From NCBI GenBank assembly GCA_902579105.1, contig CACHFM010000006.1:1-64000 (forward strand): 64,000 nt of DNA, given 5' to 3'. Positions 55,680 through 63,685 of this stretch are shown here, piece by piece. Position numbers and translations under genes: made by a program. A model generated the notes under the pieces. It searched no databases and was not told where the DNA came from. It saw nothing but the letters and a program-made list of their open reading frames with translations. The first letter of the stretch is position 1. Every line of letters starts with the position of its first letter. The stretch comes from an uncultured Pelagibacteraceae bacterium (GTDB lineage Bacteria; Pseudomonadota; Alphaproteobacteria; Pelagibacterales; Pelagibacteraceae).

Positions 55680-56690
55680 ATGTCAGAACTTAATCAAATT
55701 GCTTTAAAAATTCTTTCAGATGGTAAAGGTATTCTTGCTGCAGATGAAAGTAATGGAACAATGACTAAAAGATTGAAATCTGTAAATGTTGTCTCAACAC
55801 CTGAAAATAGACTTCTTTTTAGAGAAACTCTTTTTTCATCAGAAAACATGAAAGACTGTATCGGTGGTGTTATTTTATATGACGAAACTATAAATCAGTT
55901 ATCAAGCTCTGGAAAACCAATCCCTGTTTTGATTGCTGAGTCAGGTGCAATTCCAGGAATTAAAGTTGATACTGGCGCAAAAGTCTTAGCAAACTCTCCG
56001 GAAGAAAAAATAACTGAAGGCCTAGATGGATTAAGAGAAAGACTAAAAAAATATTACGAACTTGGCGCAAGATTTACAAAATGGAGAGGTGTTTACAGCA
56101 TAAGCAAGGAGCATCCCAGTAAAGTTGCGATATATTCAAATGCCCACTCACTAGCAAGATATTCTGCTCTTGTTCAGGAATGCAACATGGTTCCAATAGT
56201 TGAACCAGAAGTATTAATGGATGGTGACCATTCAGCTGAAGATTGTCTTAAAAAAACTTCTTTAGTTATTACTAAATGTTTTGATGAATTAATTCAGCAT
56301 AATGTTGATCTGACAGGAATAATTTTAAAACCAAATATGATCTTATCAGGTAATAAATCAAAAAATAAAATTTCTAATGAAGAAGTTTCTTTTAACACAC
56401 TTAATTGCTTAAAAAAATCTGTCCCAAAAGAAGTTCCAGGAATTGCTTTTTTATCAGGTGGTCAAACTGAAGTAGAGGCAACAGAAAATTTAAATTTAAT
56501 TAGTAAAAATAATGACACAAATTTTATAATGACCTACTCATATGGTAGAGCCCTTCAGCAAAGTGCTCTTAAATTTTGGTCAGATGACATTAAAAATATT
56601 AGAGGAACTCAAGATATTTTTAATCATAGAGCAAAAATGTGCTCTTTAGCTGCTAAAGGGAAATGGTCTAAAGAACTTGAAAATAAATAA
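55680..56690 (+). CDS. fba: Fructose-bisphosphate aldolase, class I
   Basis: Schiff-base aldolase for fructose 1,6-bisphosphate. The 336 residues have GKGILAADESNGTMTKRL (about 15-32), FTKWRGVYSI with a conserved lysine (about 136-145), GIILKPNMILSG with the Schiff-base lysine near residue 218, and the C-terminal FLSGGQTEVEATENL. This is the metal-free class I type found in some proteobacteria and in eukaryotes, not the common bacterial class II. It overlaps thiE by 14 bases. Confidence 0.95.
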   Translation: MSELNQIALKILSDGKGILAADESNGTMTKRLKSVNVVSTPENRLLFRETLFSSENMKDCIGGVILYDETINQLSSSGKPIPVLIAESGAIPGIKVDTGAKVLANSPEEKITEGLDGLRERLKKYYELGARFTKWRGVYSISKEHPSKVAIYSNAHSLARYSALVQECNMVPIVEPEVLMDGDHSAEDCLKKTSLVITKCFDELIQHNVDLTGIILKPNMILSGNKSKNKISNEEVSFNTLNCLKKSVPKEVPGIAFLSGGQTEVEATENLNLISKNNDTNFIMTYSYGRALQQSALKFWSDDIKNIRGTQDIFNHRAKMCSLAAKGKWSKELENK

Positions 56691-57291
56691 AAAAAAATTT
56701 ATTTATCTTATTTCTCCCAATAAAATAAATACTAATTTTTATAAAGACTTAATAAATATTTTAAAAAGTAAAAAAGTTAGTTTTTTCCAAATGAGATTTA
56801 AAAAATATTCATTTAGAAAAAAAATTGAAATTGGAAAAAAAATTAAGAAAATTTGTAAAATAAACAGTGTTAAATTTTTAGTTAACGATGATCCTTTTTT
56901 AGCAAAAAAACTAAACGCTGACGGTTGTCATTTAGGTCAAAAAGATACAAGCATTTTTAAAGCCAGAAAAATTATTGGCAATAAAATTATAGGAATTACT
57001 TGTCATAACTCTATTAAATTAGCCAAAACAGCTATAAAAAATAAGGCAAATTATTTGGCCTTTGGTACTTTTTTTTCAACTAAAACAAAAAAAACTAAGT
57101 ATAAAGCTACCACCAAAATTTTAAATAAAGCAAAAAAGTTAACAAAAACTCCTCTAGTAGCAATTGGAGGAATTAATTGTAACAATTATAGAAAACTGCT
57201 ATTGAACAATGCTAATTTTTTAGCTATTTCAGGCTACATTTGGAACAATAAAAAATATAAACCTGAAGAGGCAATAAAGAAGATAAAATGA
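56677..57291 (+). CDS. thiE: Thiamine-phosphate synthase (ThiE/TenI family)
   Basis: Joins HMP-diphosphate and thiazole phosphate. The 204 residues show the ThiE motif series: FFQMRFK (36-42), FLVNDDP, GCHLGQKD (about 82-89), GITCHNS, YLAFGTFFSTKTKKTK (about 124-139) and AIGGINCNN. The start is TTG at 56677, inside the aldolase gene. The 3' end overlaps efp by ATGA. Strongly lysine-rich. TenI-like aminase or regulator function is unlikely given the intact phosphate-binding motifs. Confidence 0.88.
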   Translation: MKINKKKFIYLISPNKINTNFYKDLINILKSKKVSFFQMRFKKYSFRKKIEIGKKIKKICKINSVKFLVNDDPFLAKKLNADGCHLGQKDTSIFKARKIIGNKIIGITCHNSIKLAKTAIKNKANYLAFGTFFSTKTKKTKYKATTKILNKAKKLTKTPLVAIGGINCNNYRKLLLNNANFLAISGYIWNNKKYKPEEAIKKIK

Positions 57292-57848
57292 AAATTAATG
57301 CTGGAGAGATAAGAGTCGGAATGCTTTTAGAATACAAAAATGATTTGTGGCAAGTACTAAAAACTCAACATGTAAAACCAGGCAAAGGAGGGGCATTTGC
57401 ACAGATAGAAATGAAAAGTGTAGGAAAAAATACAAAATTAAACGAAAGATTCAGATCTAGTGAAACTGTTGAAAAAGCATCACTAGAAGAAACAACTTTT
57501 AATTTTTTATATGAAGATGAAAATAATTATTTTTTTATGGATCCTAAAACTTTTGAACAAATAGAAATTAAAAAAAATATTATTGGAGAAAAAGGAAAAT
57601 TATTATATGAAAACCTTGAGGTTTCTGTAAGTTTTTATAATGAAAATCCAATATCGGTAGAATTACCAAATCAAGTAAAATGTAAAATAGACACAACTGA
57701 TGTTGCATTAAAAGGTCAGACTGTCTCATCGTCATATAAACCAGCAACTCTTAATAATGGATTAAATATTCAAGTTCCTCCATTTATAGAAGTAGGTGAT
57801 GAAGTAATAGTAGATAGTAGAAACTTAGAATACATAAAAAAAATTTAG
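57288..57848 (+). CDS. efp: Elongation factor P
   Basis: Relieves ribosome stalling at proline stretches. The 186 residues comprise the usual three domains; the loop reaching the peptidyl-transferase centre reads KPGKGGAF with the modifiable lysine at K33. The C-terminal signature appears as GLNIQVPPFIEVGDEVIVD. The start overlaps the thiE stop by four bases. No modification enzyme (EpmA/EpmB) is encoded in this window. Confidence 0.96.
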   Translation: MKINAGEIRVGMLLEYKNDLWQVLKTQHVKPGKGGAFAQIEMKSVGKNTKLNERFRSSETVEKASLEETTFNFLYEDENNYFFMDPKTFEQIEIKKNIIGEKGKLLYENLEVSVSFYNENPISVELPNQVKCKIDTTDVALKGQTVSSSYKPATLNNGLNIQVPPFIEVGDEVIVDSRNLEYIKKI

Positions 57849-57852
57849 TTCT

Positions 57853-58593
57853 ATGAATTCAATTTCTGCAAATCTTAATATAATGATCAAAGCAAGTGAA
57901 AAAGCCTCAAAAATACTTATTAGAGATTTTGGAGAAGTTGAAAAATTACAAGTTTCAAAAAAAGGTCCAACTGATTTCGTTTCAAATGCAGATTTAAAAG
58001 CTGAAAAAATTATTATTGATGAACTTAAAAAAGCTAAGCCAAACTATTCAATTATAAGTGAGGAAAATGGAATAGAAAATAATAAAGACAAAAATAATAC
58101 ATGGATAATTGATCCAATAGATGGAACTATAAATTTTTTGCATGGGGTACCTCATTTTGCAATTTCAATAGCTCTTAAAACTAAAAATGAAATAGTTTCA
58201 GGTTGTATATTTGATCCAATAAAAGATGAAATATTTTATGCAGAAAAAAATATTGGTGCTTTTTTTAATAATCGAAGAATAAGAGTTTCAAATAAAAATC
58301 AAATAAACGAATGTTTATTTGTTACTGGAGGAAAAATAAAAAAAAAGTTAGATATACAATATAGAAGATCTGGAAGTGCTGCTTTAGATATGGCGTATGT
58401 TGCAGCGGGAAGATATGATGGATATTTTCAAAACGAATTAAATCTTTGGGATATTGCAGCTGGTATTATTCTCATAAAGGAAGCAGGAGGATTAATTAAT
58501 GAAATAGACCTATCTCAATCAAAAAAATTGAATGTAATCACTTCTACGCCTAATATTCATCAAAAAATGATAGAAAAAATAAATAACTTTTAA
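57853..58593 (+). CDS. suhB: Inositol monophosphatase family protein (SuhB-like)
   Basis: Mg2+-dependent phosphatase family. The 246 residues have SEENG (about 68-72), the metal motif [20 protein letters not shown] (about 82-101) and the C-terminal [16 protein letters not shown]. Substrate could be inositol phosphate or another sugar phosphate; in E. coli SuhB also works in rRNA transcription complexes. It lies 4 bases after efp. Confidence 0.92.
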   Translation: MNSISANLNIMIKASEKASKILIRDFGEVEKLQVSKKGPTDFVSNADLKAEKIIIDELKKAKPNYSIISEENGIENNKDKNNTWIIDPIDGTINFLHGVPHFAISIALKTKNEIVSGCIFDPIKDEIFYAEKNIGAFFNNRRIRVSNKNQINECLFVTGGKIKKKLDIQYRRSGSAALDMAYVAAGRYDGYFQNELNLWDIAAGIILIKEAGGLINEIDLSQSKKLNVITSTPNIHQKMIEKINNF

Positions 58594-58628
58594 TTGTTTT
58601 AAAAAAATCTTTTGCTATAAGTCTCGAT

Positions 58629-58859
58629 ATGAAAAAAGACATACATCCTAAATACCATGCAATTAAAGTTGAAATGACTGATGGTACTCAATTTGAAACT
58701 AAGTCAACTTGGGGATCTGAGGGTGATTTACTAAAACTTGAAATAGATCCTAAATCACACTCCGCTTGGACTGGTGGAAAACAAAAATTAATGGATAAAG
58801 GTAGAATTAGTAAATTTAACAAAAAGTTCCAAAACTTTAAATCAGATAAGAAAAACTAA
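58629..58859 (+). CDS. rpmE: Ribosomal protein L31
   Basis: Large-subunit protein linking the two ribosomal subunits. The 76 residues start [21 protein letters not shown] and contain [10 protein letters not shown]. The zinc-binding CxxC pairs are absent, so this is the cysteine-free form, as in most alphaproteobacteria. The stop is directly followed by the trcR ATG. Confidence 0.95.
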   Translation: MKKDIHPKYHAIKVEMTDGTQFETKSTWGSEGDLLKLEIDPKSHSAWTGGKQKLMDKGRISKFNKKFQNFKSDKKN

Positions 58860-59441
58860 ATGTCAAGCGCTCCTTTAATGCCGATGGCTACTGCCGTTTG
58901 GTTATTAGAAAACACAACACTAACATTCAAACAAATTGCAAATTTTTGTAATCTACATGAAGTTGAAATCCAAGGAATAGCTGATGGAGAAGTTGCAAAA
59001 GGAATAAAAGCTTATAATCCAATAATTTCTGGTCAACTCTCTAGAGAAGAAATTGAATTATCATCAAAAGATGAAAGTCGACCCTTACAAATTAAAAATA
59101 CTGACATTGAAATATCAAATGCTGAAAAAAAAATTAAAAAATATATACCTCTTTCTAAAAGACAAGATAAACCAGACTCAGCATTGTGGCTTATAAAACA
59201 TCATAACATGCTAAAAGATTCTCAAATTGCAAAACTTGTTGGTATAACTAAAAACTCTGTCACATCAATTAGAAATAAGAGTTATTGGAATTATAATAAT
59301 CTTAATCCAAAAGACCCTGTTGCATTAAACTTGTTTAGTCAGAAAGATTTAATTGAAGCATTAGAAAAGGCTGAGAGAAGAATAAAAAGAGAAAAAAAAG
59401 AAAAAGAAAAACAAAAACAGGGAAATACGGTACCTGCATAA
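58860..59441 (+). CDS. trcR: DUF1013 protein, TrcR-like cell cycle transcriptional regulator
   Basis: A 193-residue protein of the alphaproteobacterial DUF1013 family, described as the cell-cycle regulator TrcR. The N-terminus MPMATAVWLLENTTLTFKQIA (about 7-27, helix-turn-helix-like) is the family hallmark. A second helix-turn-helix-like unit, SQIAKLVGITKNSVTSIRN, is near residues 121-139, and a highly charged E/K/R C-terminal tail follows. It sits between rpmE and rpsU and is likely co-transcribed with them. Regulatory targets cannot be inferred here. Confidence 0.87.
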   Translation: MSSAPLMPMATAVWLLENTTLTFKQIANFCNLHEVEIQGIADGEVAKGIKAYNPIISGQLSREEIELSSKDESRPLQIKNTDIEISNAEKKIKKYIPLSKRQDKPDSALWLIKHHNMLKDSQIAKLVGITKNSVTSIRNKSYWNYNNLNPKDPVALNLFSQKDLIEALEKAERRIKREKKEKEKQKQGNTVPA

Positions 59442-59469
59442 TGAATAAAACTAATAGACATAAAATTAT

Positions 59470-59492
59470 AAAAGTGTTAATTAACAACTTTT
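59470..59492 (+). promoter_or_regulatory. RNA hairpin directly upstream of the rpsU ribosome binding site
   Basis: AAAAGT-GTTA-AATT-TAAC-A-ACTTTT folds into a nine-pair stem with one bulged A (59486) and an AATT loop. It ends two bases before the GGAGGT site (59495-59500). It could act as an autoregulatory leader element for S21, or as a weak terminator since it is followed by TTTT. Low GC content lowers its stability. Confidence 0.5.
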
Positions 59493-59699
59493 TTGGAGGT
59501 ACTTATCAAAATAGAAGTTAAAGATAATAATATAGAACAAGCTTTAAGAGTTTTAAAAAGAAAACTTCAAAGGGATGGTTTTTTTAAAATAATTAAACTT
59601 AAAAATAATTATGAGAAACCTTCTGAAAAGAAAAAAAGAATTCTTCAAGAAAATATTAAAAGAGTTAAAAAATTAAATAAACTTAAAAATAGAATTTAA
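59493..59699 (+). CDS. rpsU: Ribosomal protein S21
   Basis: Small-subunit protein near the mRNA exit and anti-Shine-Dalgarno region. The core IKIEVKDNNIEQALRVLKRK and QRDGFFKIIKLKNNYEKPSEK is typical. The start is uncertain: TTG at 59493 lies inside the strong GGAGGT site (59495-59500) and has no site of its own. A start at ATC 59505 (spacing five bases) or ATA 59511 would suit the site better but needs a rare start codon. No ATG or GTG is available. Length is 64-68 residues by any choice, normal for the family. Confidence 0.88.
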   Translation: MEVLIKIEVKDNNIEQALRVLKRKLQRDGFFKIIKLKNNYEKPSEKKKRILQENIKRVKKLNKLKNRI

Positions 59700-59705
59700 A
59701 TACAT

Positions 59706-59782
<77 letters not shown>

Positions 59783-59789
59783 ACTATAA

Positions 59790-60488
59790 CTAAATTTTAA
59801 AATTAGACTTCTTACTATCAGTCAAGAAAGCTTTAACAGTTTCTTTTGTTAATTGATTAAATGTTTTGCCAAAATTTTCTATTTTTTCAATTATATTAGG
59901 AGGAACTGTAATTATATGACAGCCTAATTGTCTTGCTTGTAAATAATTATATGGCTCTCTAACACTTGCCCAAAGTATTTCTACATTATTAAATTTTTTA
60001 GCTAAAGCAATACTTTTTCTAAATTCTGGAATTGGATCCTTGCCGGTATCTCCAGCTCTACCGGCAAATATGGAAACAATTACTTTAGTCTTTTTATTAA
60101 TTGATTTAAGTATTTTTTTAGTCTGCTCAGAACTATAAACTGCTGTTATATTAATTTTGATATTTTGATGATTTAATTCCTTAATAATTTTACCCATAAA
60201 TTTTCCCTTGGAATTAGTAACGGGAACTTTCACATAAACATTTTTGGCCCAACTATTTATTTGTTTTGCTTGTCTTTTCATATTTCCATAATCATCGGCA
60301 AATACTTCAAGAGAAACTGGTTTATTTTTGCAGATTTTTAAAATTTTTTTTGAATAAGACTTATAATCTTTTGCCCCAGCTTTTCTCATTAGACTAGGAT
60401 TTGTGGTAAATCCTTTAACAATTTTTTTTTTATTAAATTTTTTAATTTGATTTAATTCTGCTATGTCACAAAATATCTTTGTCTTCAA
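59790..60488 (-). CDS. tal: Transaldolase / fructose-6-phosphate aldolase family protein
   Basis: Short TIM-barrel enzyme of 232 residues. The opening IFCDIAELNQIKKF is followed by VKGFTTNPSLMRKAG (about 24-38). The Schiff-base lysine is in YVKVPVTNSKGK (about 90-101), and SIFAGRAGDTGKDP (about 139-152) and SVREPYNYLQARQLGCHIIT follow. It may act as transaldolase in the non-oxidative pentose phosphate pathway together with the tkt gene nearby; the short form also includes aldolases and TalC types. It ends 7 bases from tRNA-fMet, convergent. Confidence 0.88.
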   Translation of the reverse strand: MKTKIFCDIAELNQIKKFNKKKIVKGFTTNPSLMRKAGAKDYKSYSKKILKICKNKPVSLEVFADDYGNMKRQAKQINSWAKNVYVKVPVTNSKGKFMGKIIKELNHQNIKINITAVYSSEQTKKILKSINKKTKVIVSIFAGRAGDTGKDPIPEFRKSIALAKKFNNVEILWASVREPYNYLQARQLGCHIITVPPNIIEKIENFGKTFNQLTKETVKAFLTDSKKSNFKI

Positions 60489-60496
60489 TTCTATAC

Positions 60497-61894
60497 CTAT
60501 AAGTTTTTAGTAATATCCTCAGTCATTTTTTTAGCATCAGCAAATAACATTAATGTATTTTCTTTATAAAATAAATCATTATCAATTCCGGCATATCCTG
60601 GTGATAAACTTCTTTTTACAAATAATACTGATTTACATTTTTCAACATCTAATACTGGCATTCCATATATAGGGCTTTGTGGATCTGTTTTTGCAACTGG
60701 ATTAGTTACATCATTTGCTCCAATCACAAAAGCAACATCTGCATTAGCAAAATCATTATTTATTTCCTCTAATTCAAATACCTCATCATAAGGAACATTT
60801 GCTTCAGCCAATAATACATTCATATGACCTGGCATTCTTCCAGCAACTGGATGTATTGCGTAAGATACTTTAATATCATTTTTTTTTAAAGTATCTACCA
60901 TTTCTCTTAATGCATGTTGAGCCTGAGCTACAGCCATACCATATCCTGGAACTATAATAACAGATGAAGCATTTTTCATTAAGAATGCTGCATCATCAGC
61001 ATTACCACTTTTTACTGGACGTTGTTCTTTATTTTGAGAATTAGAAGATTTTTCAGTTGCTCCAAATCCTCCTAAAATTACATTAAAAAAAGAGCGGTTC
61101 ATACCTTTACACATTATGTAAGATAAAATTGCTCCTGACGATCCAACTAAAGCTCCTGTAATTATTAAGGCAGTATTTTCTAAAGTAAATCCAATTCCCG
61201 CAGCAGCCCAACCAGAGTAAGAATTTAACATAGAAATTACAACTGGCATGTCAGCTCCTCCAATGGGAATTATTAATAAAAAACCAATCAAAAAAGAAAC
61301 TGTTAATAATATCCAAAATAAATTCGAAGATTGAGATGAACAAAGTAAATATATTAAAACTATTATTGAAATTAATATTAAAGCGTTAAGTAAGTGTTGA
61401 CCTTTAAATGTTATTGGAGATCCTGACATAATTCCTTGAAGTTTTAAAAAAGCAATTATTGAACCTGAAAAAGTGATTGCACCTACAGCAGCCCCAATAG
61501 ACATTTCTATTAAACTTCCCAACTTTATATTACCTGGTGAGCCAAGATTAAAAGCATCTGGATTAAGAAATGCAGAAATTGCTACAAATACAGCTGCAAG
61601 ACCAACAAGACTATGAAAGCCAGCAACAAGCTCGGGCATTGCAGTCATGGGTATCCTATAAGCAATGAAAGCACCTACTAAACCACCTACCAAAAGAAAG
61701 ATTAGTACAAAAATAAATCCACTGGAAAAATTTCCTATTGAAAAAAATGTAACCGTAATTGCTATTATCATCCCTAGTATTCCAAATAAATTTCCTTTTC
61801 TTGATGTTTCGGGTGACGAAAGACCTCTTAAAGCTAAAATAAACAGAACTCCTGAAATTAGATAAAAAATTGCTGATAAATTTGCAGATATCAT
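60497..61894 (-). CDS. pntB: NAD(P) transhydrogenase beta subunit
   Basis: Proton-translocating transhydrogenase, subunit with membrane domain and NADP(H)-binding domain III. The 465 residues have about eight or nine membrane helices (1-275). A soluble domain starts near 300 with VIIVPGYGMAVAQAQHALREM (about 313-333) and the HPVAGRMPGHMNVLLAEA segment. Its ATG overlaps the preceding small subunit gene as TAATG (61894). It produces NADPH from NADH at the expense of the proton gradient. Confidence 0.97.
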   Translation of the reverse strand: MISANLSAIFYLISGVLFILALRGLSSPETSRKGNLFGILGMIIAITVTFFSIGNFSSGFIFVLIFLLVGGLVGAFIAYRIPMTAMPELVAGFHSLVGLAAVFVAISAFLNPDAFNLGSPGNIKLGSLIEMSIGAAVGAITFSGSIIAFLKLQGIMSGSPITFKGQHLLNALILISIIVLIYLLCSSQSSNLFWILLTVSFLIGFLLIIPIGGADMPVVISMLNSYSGWAAAGIGFTLENTALIITGALVGSSGAILSYIMCKGMNRSFFNVILGGFGATEKSSNSQNKEQRPVKSGNADDAAFLMKNASSVIIVPGYGMAVAQAQHALREMVDTLKKNDIKVSYAIHPVAGRMPGHMNVLLAEANVPYDEVFELEEINNDFANADVAFVIGANDVTNPVAKTDPQSPIYGMPVLDVEKCKSVLFVKRSLSPGYAGIDNDLFYKENTLMLFADAKKMTEDITKNL

Positions 61895-62202
61895 TATTTA
61901 TCTTTCTTTTTTTTTTTATACATTGCCAACATTCTTTGAGTTACTAAAAATCCCCCAAAAATATTTATTGCTGCTAATGATATTGCTAAAAATCCAAATA
62001 TACTTGATGTATTAAAAACACTATCAGAATTTCCTGCTAAACCTGCAATAATTGCACCAACAATAATTACTGAAGAAATTGCATTTGTAACGGACATTAA
62101 AGGCGTATGTAAAGAAGGTGTCACACTCCATACAACATAATATCCAATAAATATTGAAAGAATAAATATACTTAATCTAAATATAAAAGGGTCTATCTCC
62201 AT
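61894..62202 (-). CDS. pntAB: NAD(P) transhydrogenase alpha subunit, membrane part
   Basis: The short middle subunit of the three-gene transhydrogenase. The 102 residues carry three or four membrane helices (first about 5-25) and the conserved LHTPLMSVTNAISSVIIVGA (about 31-50). A basic C-terminal tail ends KKKKKDK. The split of alpha into two proteins matches the Rhodospirillum rubrum type. Confidence 0.94.
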   Translation of the reverse strand: MEIDPFIFRLSIFILSIFIGYYVVWSVTPSLHTPLMSVTNAISSVIIVGAIIAGLAGNSDSVFNTSSIFGFLAISLAAINIFGGFLVTQRMLAMYKKKKKDK

Positions 62203-62206
62203 AATT

Positions 62207-63295
62207 TTACTTAATTAAAGTTTTTTCAATTATTTCATCCTCTAAATTAATATTTATTTGATTTTTTTCTTTATCTAACAAATTTGAAACAAAGTTAAAT
62301 ACATTTTTAGAATATAAATTTGAAGCAGATATTGGTAAATTATTAAGAATATTTTTTTCCCCCATAATCTTTATTCCATCCTTAACAATAACTTCATCTA
62401 CTTTTGTAAACACGGTGTTTCCACCTTGAACCGCTGCTAAATCGTATATAACTGATCCAGGTTGCATATTAGCAATCATATGATCTTTAATTATTAAGGG
62501 AGCTTTTTTTCCAGGTATTAAAGCAGTGCAAATAACAATATCAATTTTTTTCAAAGTTTCATTTAATAAATCTTCTTGTTTCTTCTTAAATTCATCAGAA
62601 ACCTCTTTGGCATAACCTCCCTCGGTTTCTAGATTTTCAGACTCATCCACTGTTAAAAATTTTCCTCCTAAACTTTCAACTTGTTCTTTTGATGCCATTC
62701 TAACATCTGTTGCAAAAACAATTGCACCCATTCTTTTTGCTGTTGCAATTGCTTGAAGTCCTGCAACACCAGCTCCAACAACCAAAACTTTTGCTGCAGG
62801 AATTGTACCGGCTGCGGTCATCATCATTGGTATAGCTTTTTTAAAATTTGCAAATGCTTCTATAACTGCCTTATATCCCGCCAAATTTGCTTGGGAAGAT
62901 AATATATCCATTGACTGAGCTCTTGTTATTCTTGGAAGCAATTCTAAAGAAAAAATTTTTATATTTTTCTTAACTAAATTTTCTAATTTATCTTTATTAT
63001 CGTATGGATCAAAAATTCCAATTAAAATTTGATTCTCTTTAATCATTGAACACTTTTCATCTGATAATAAACCTAATTGAATTAAAAGATCTACATTGTT
63101 AATAATTTCATTTTCATCTTTTAATATTTTTACTCCTAAGCTCGTATATTCATTATCTGTAATACCTAAATGTTCTCCATAATTTTCAGACAAAGATATT
63201 TCAAAACCTAATGATATATATTTTTTTGCAATTTCAGGAGTAATTGATATTCTTTTTTCTATATTTTGATTTTCTAAAACTGAACCAATTCTCAT
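62207..63295 (-). CDS. pntAA: NAD(P) transhydrogenase alpha subunit, NAD-binding domain I
   Basis: Soluble NAD(H)-binding subunit. The 362 residues contain the alanine dehydrogenase/PNT N-terminal domain (RISITPEIAKKYISLGFE near residue 16) and the Rossmann motif VLVVGAGVAGLQAIATAKRMG (about 171-191). KKAPLIIKDHMIANMQPGSV and the conserved DLAAVQGGN follow. It is the first gene of pntAA-pntAB-pntB. The upstream gap 63296-63381 to rpmJ has AT-rich promoter-like sequence and a 4-bp hairpin but no clear terminator. Confidence 0.96.
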   Translation of the reverse strand: MRIGSVLENQNIEKRISITPEIAKKYISLGFEISLSENYGEHLGITDNEYTSLGVKILKDENEIINNVDLLIQLGLLSDEKCSMIKENQILIGIFDPYDNKDKLENLVKKNIKIFSLELLPRITRAQSMDILSSQANLAGYKAVIEAFANFKKAIPMMMTAAGTIPAAKVLVVGAGVAGLQAIATAKRMGAIVFATDVRMASKEQVESLGGKFLTVDESENLETEGGYAKEVSDEFKKKQEDLLNETLKKIDIVICTALIPGKKAPLIIKDHMIANMQPGSVIYDLAAVQGGNTVFTKVDEVIVKDGIKIMGEKNILNNLPISASNLYSKNVFNFVSNLLDKEKNQININLEDEIIEKTLIK

Positions 63296-63381
63296 AGTAA
63301 GAATATTACATTAAGAAATACGTTATTAGAACTAAAACTTATAAAATAGCGACAGTTCCACACAGAACAAATTTTTTAAAA

Positions 63382-63507
63382 TTATTTCTGTCTTGCTTTA
63401 AATTTTGGATTGATTTTATTTATAACGTAAACACGACCTCTTCTTCTAACTAATTTTGAGTTAAGGTCTCTTTTTTTTATAGATTTTAATGAACTTTTAA
63501 TTTTCAT
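63382..63507 (-). CDS. rpmJ: Ribosomal protein L36
   Basis: A 41-residue protein, [20 protein letters not shown] followed by [21 protein letters not shown], of the L36 family. The zinc-binding cysteines of the other L36 type are absent, as in the alternative (C-minus) form. No Shine-Dalgarno sequence precedes the ATG (TAAAAAAATT). The 5S rRNA gene ends only about 11 bases upstream on the same strand, so rpmJ probably shares its transcript or has a promoter inside the 5S gene. It contains an eight-A tract. Confidence 0.93.
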   Translation of the reverse strand: MKIKSSLKSIKKRDLNSKLVRRRGRVYVINKINPKFKARQK

Positions 63508-63518
63508 AATTTTTTTAA

Positions 63519-63634
63519 TGCCGGCAACGTCCTACTCTCCCGTGCCTTAAGACAAAGTACCATTGGCGCTGAAGGGCTTGACTTCCGAGTTCGGAATGGG
63601 ATCGGGTATAACACCTACGCAATAATCACCGGCG
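63519..63634 (-). rRNA. rrf: 5S ribosomal RNA
   Basis: On the minus strand the sequence carries the conserved 5S segments CCCATTCCGAACTCGGAAGT and CAGCGCCAATGGTACT. The ends pair as helix I (GCCGG with CCGGC). Length is about 116 bases and ends are approximate to a few bases. No 23S or tRNA gene flanks it on the upstream side; instead the end of a sugar-nucleotide gene lies about 50 bases away. In known Pelagibacter genomes the 5S is separated from 16S-23S by a hypervariable region, which this fits. Confidence 0.96.
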
Positions 63635-63639
63635 TAAGA

Positions 63640-63667
63640 CTTATACCTATTTAATTCACATTGTAAA
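63640..63667 (-). promoter_or_regulatory. Candidate promoter of the orphan 5S rRNA gene
   Basis: The minus strand shows TTTACA (63662-63667), a 16-base spacer and TATAAG (63640-63645). Transcription would begin near 63633, matching the predicted 5S 5' end. It lies in the 51-base gap after the upstream epimerase stop (63686). Independent transcription is expected because no rRNA operon precedes it. Confidence 0.55.
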
Positions 63668-63685
63668 TAATGAAAAACAATTGAA

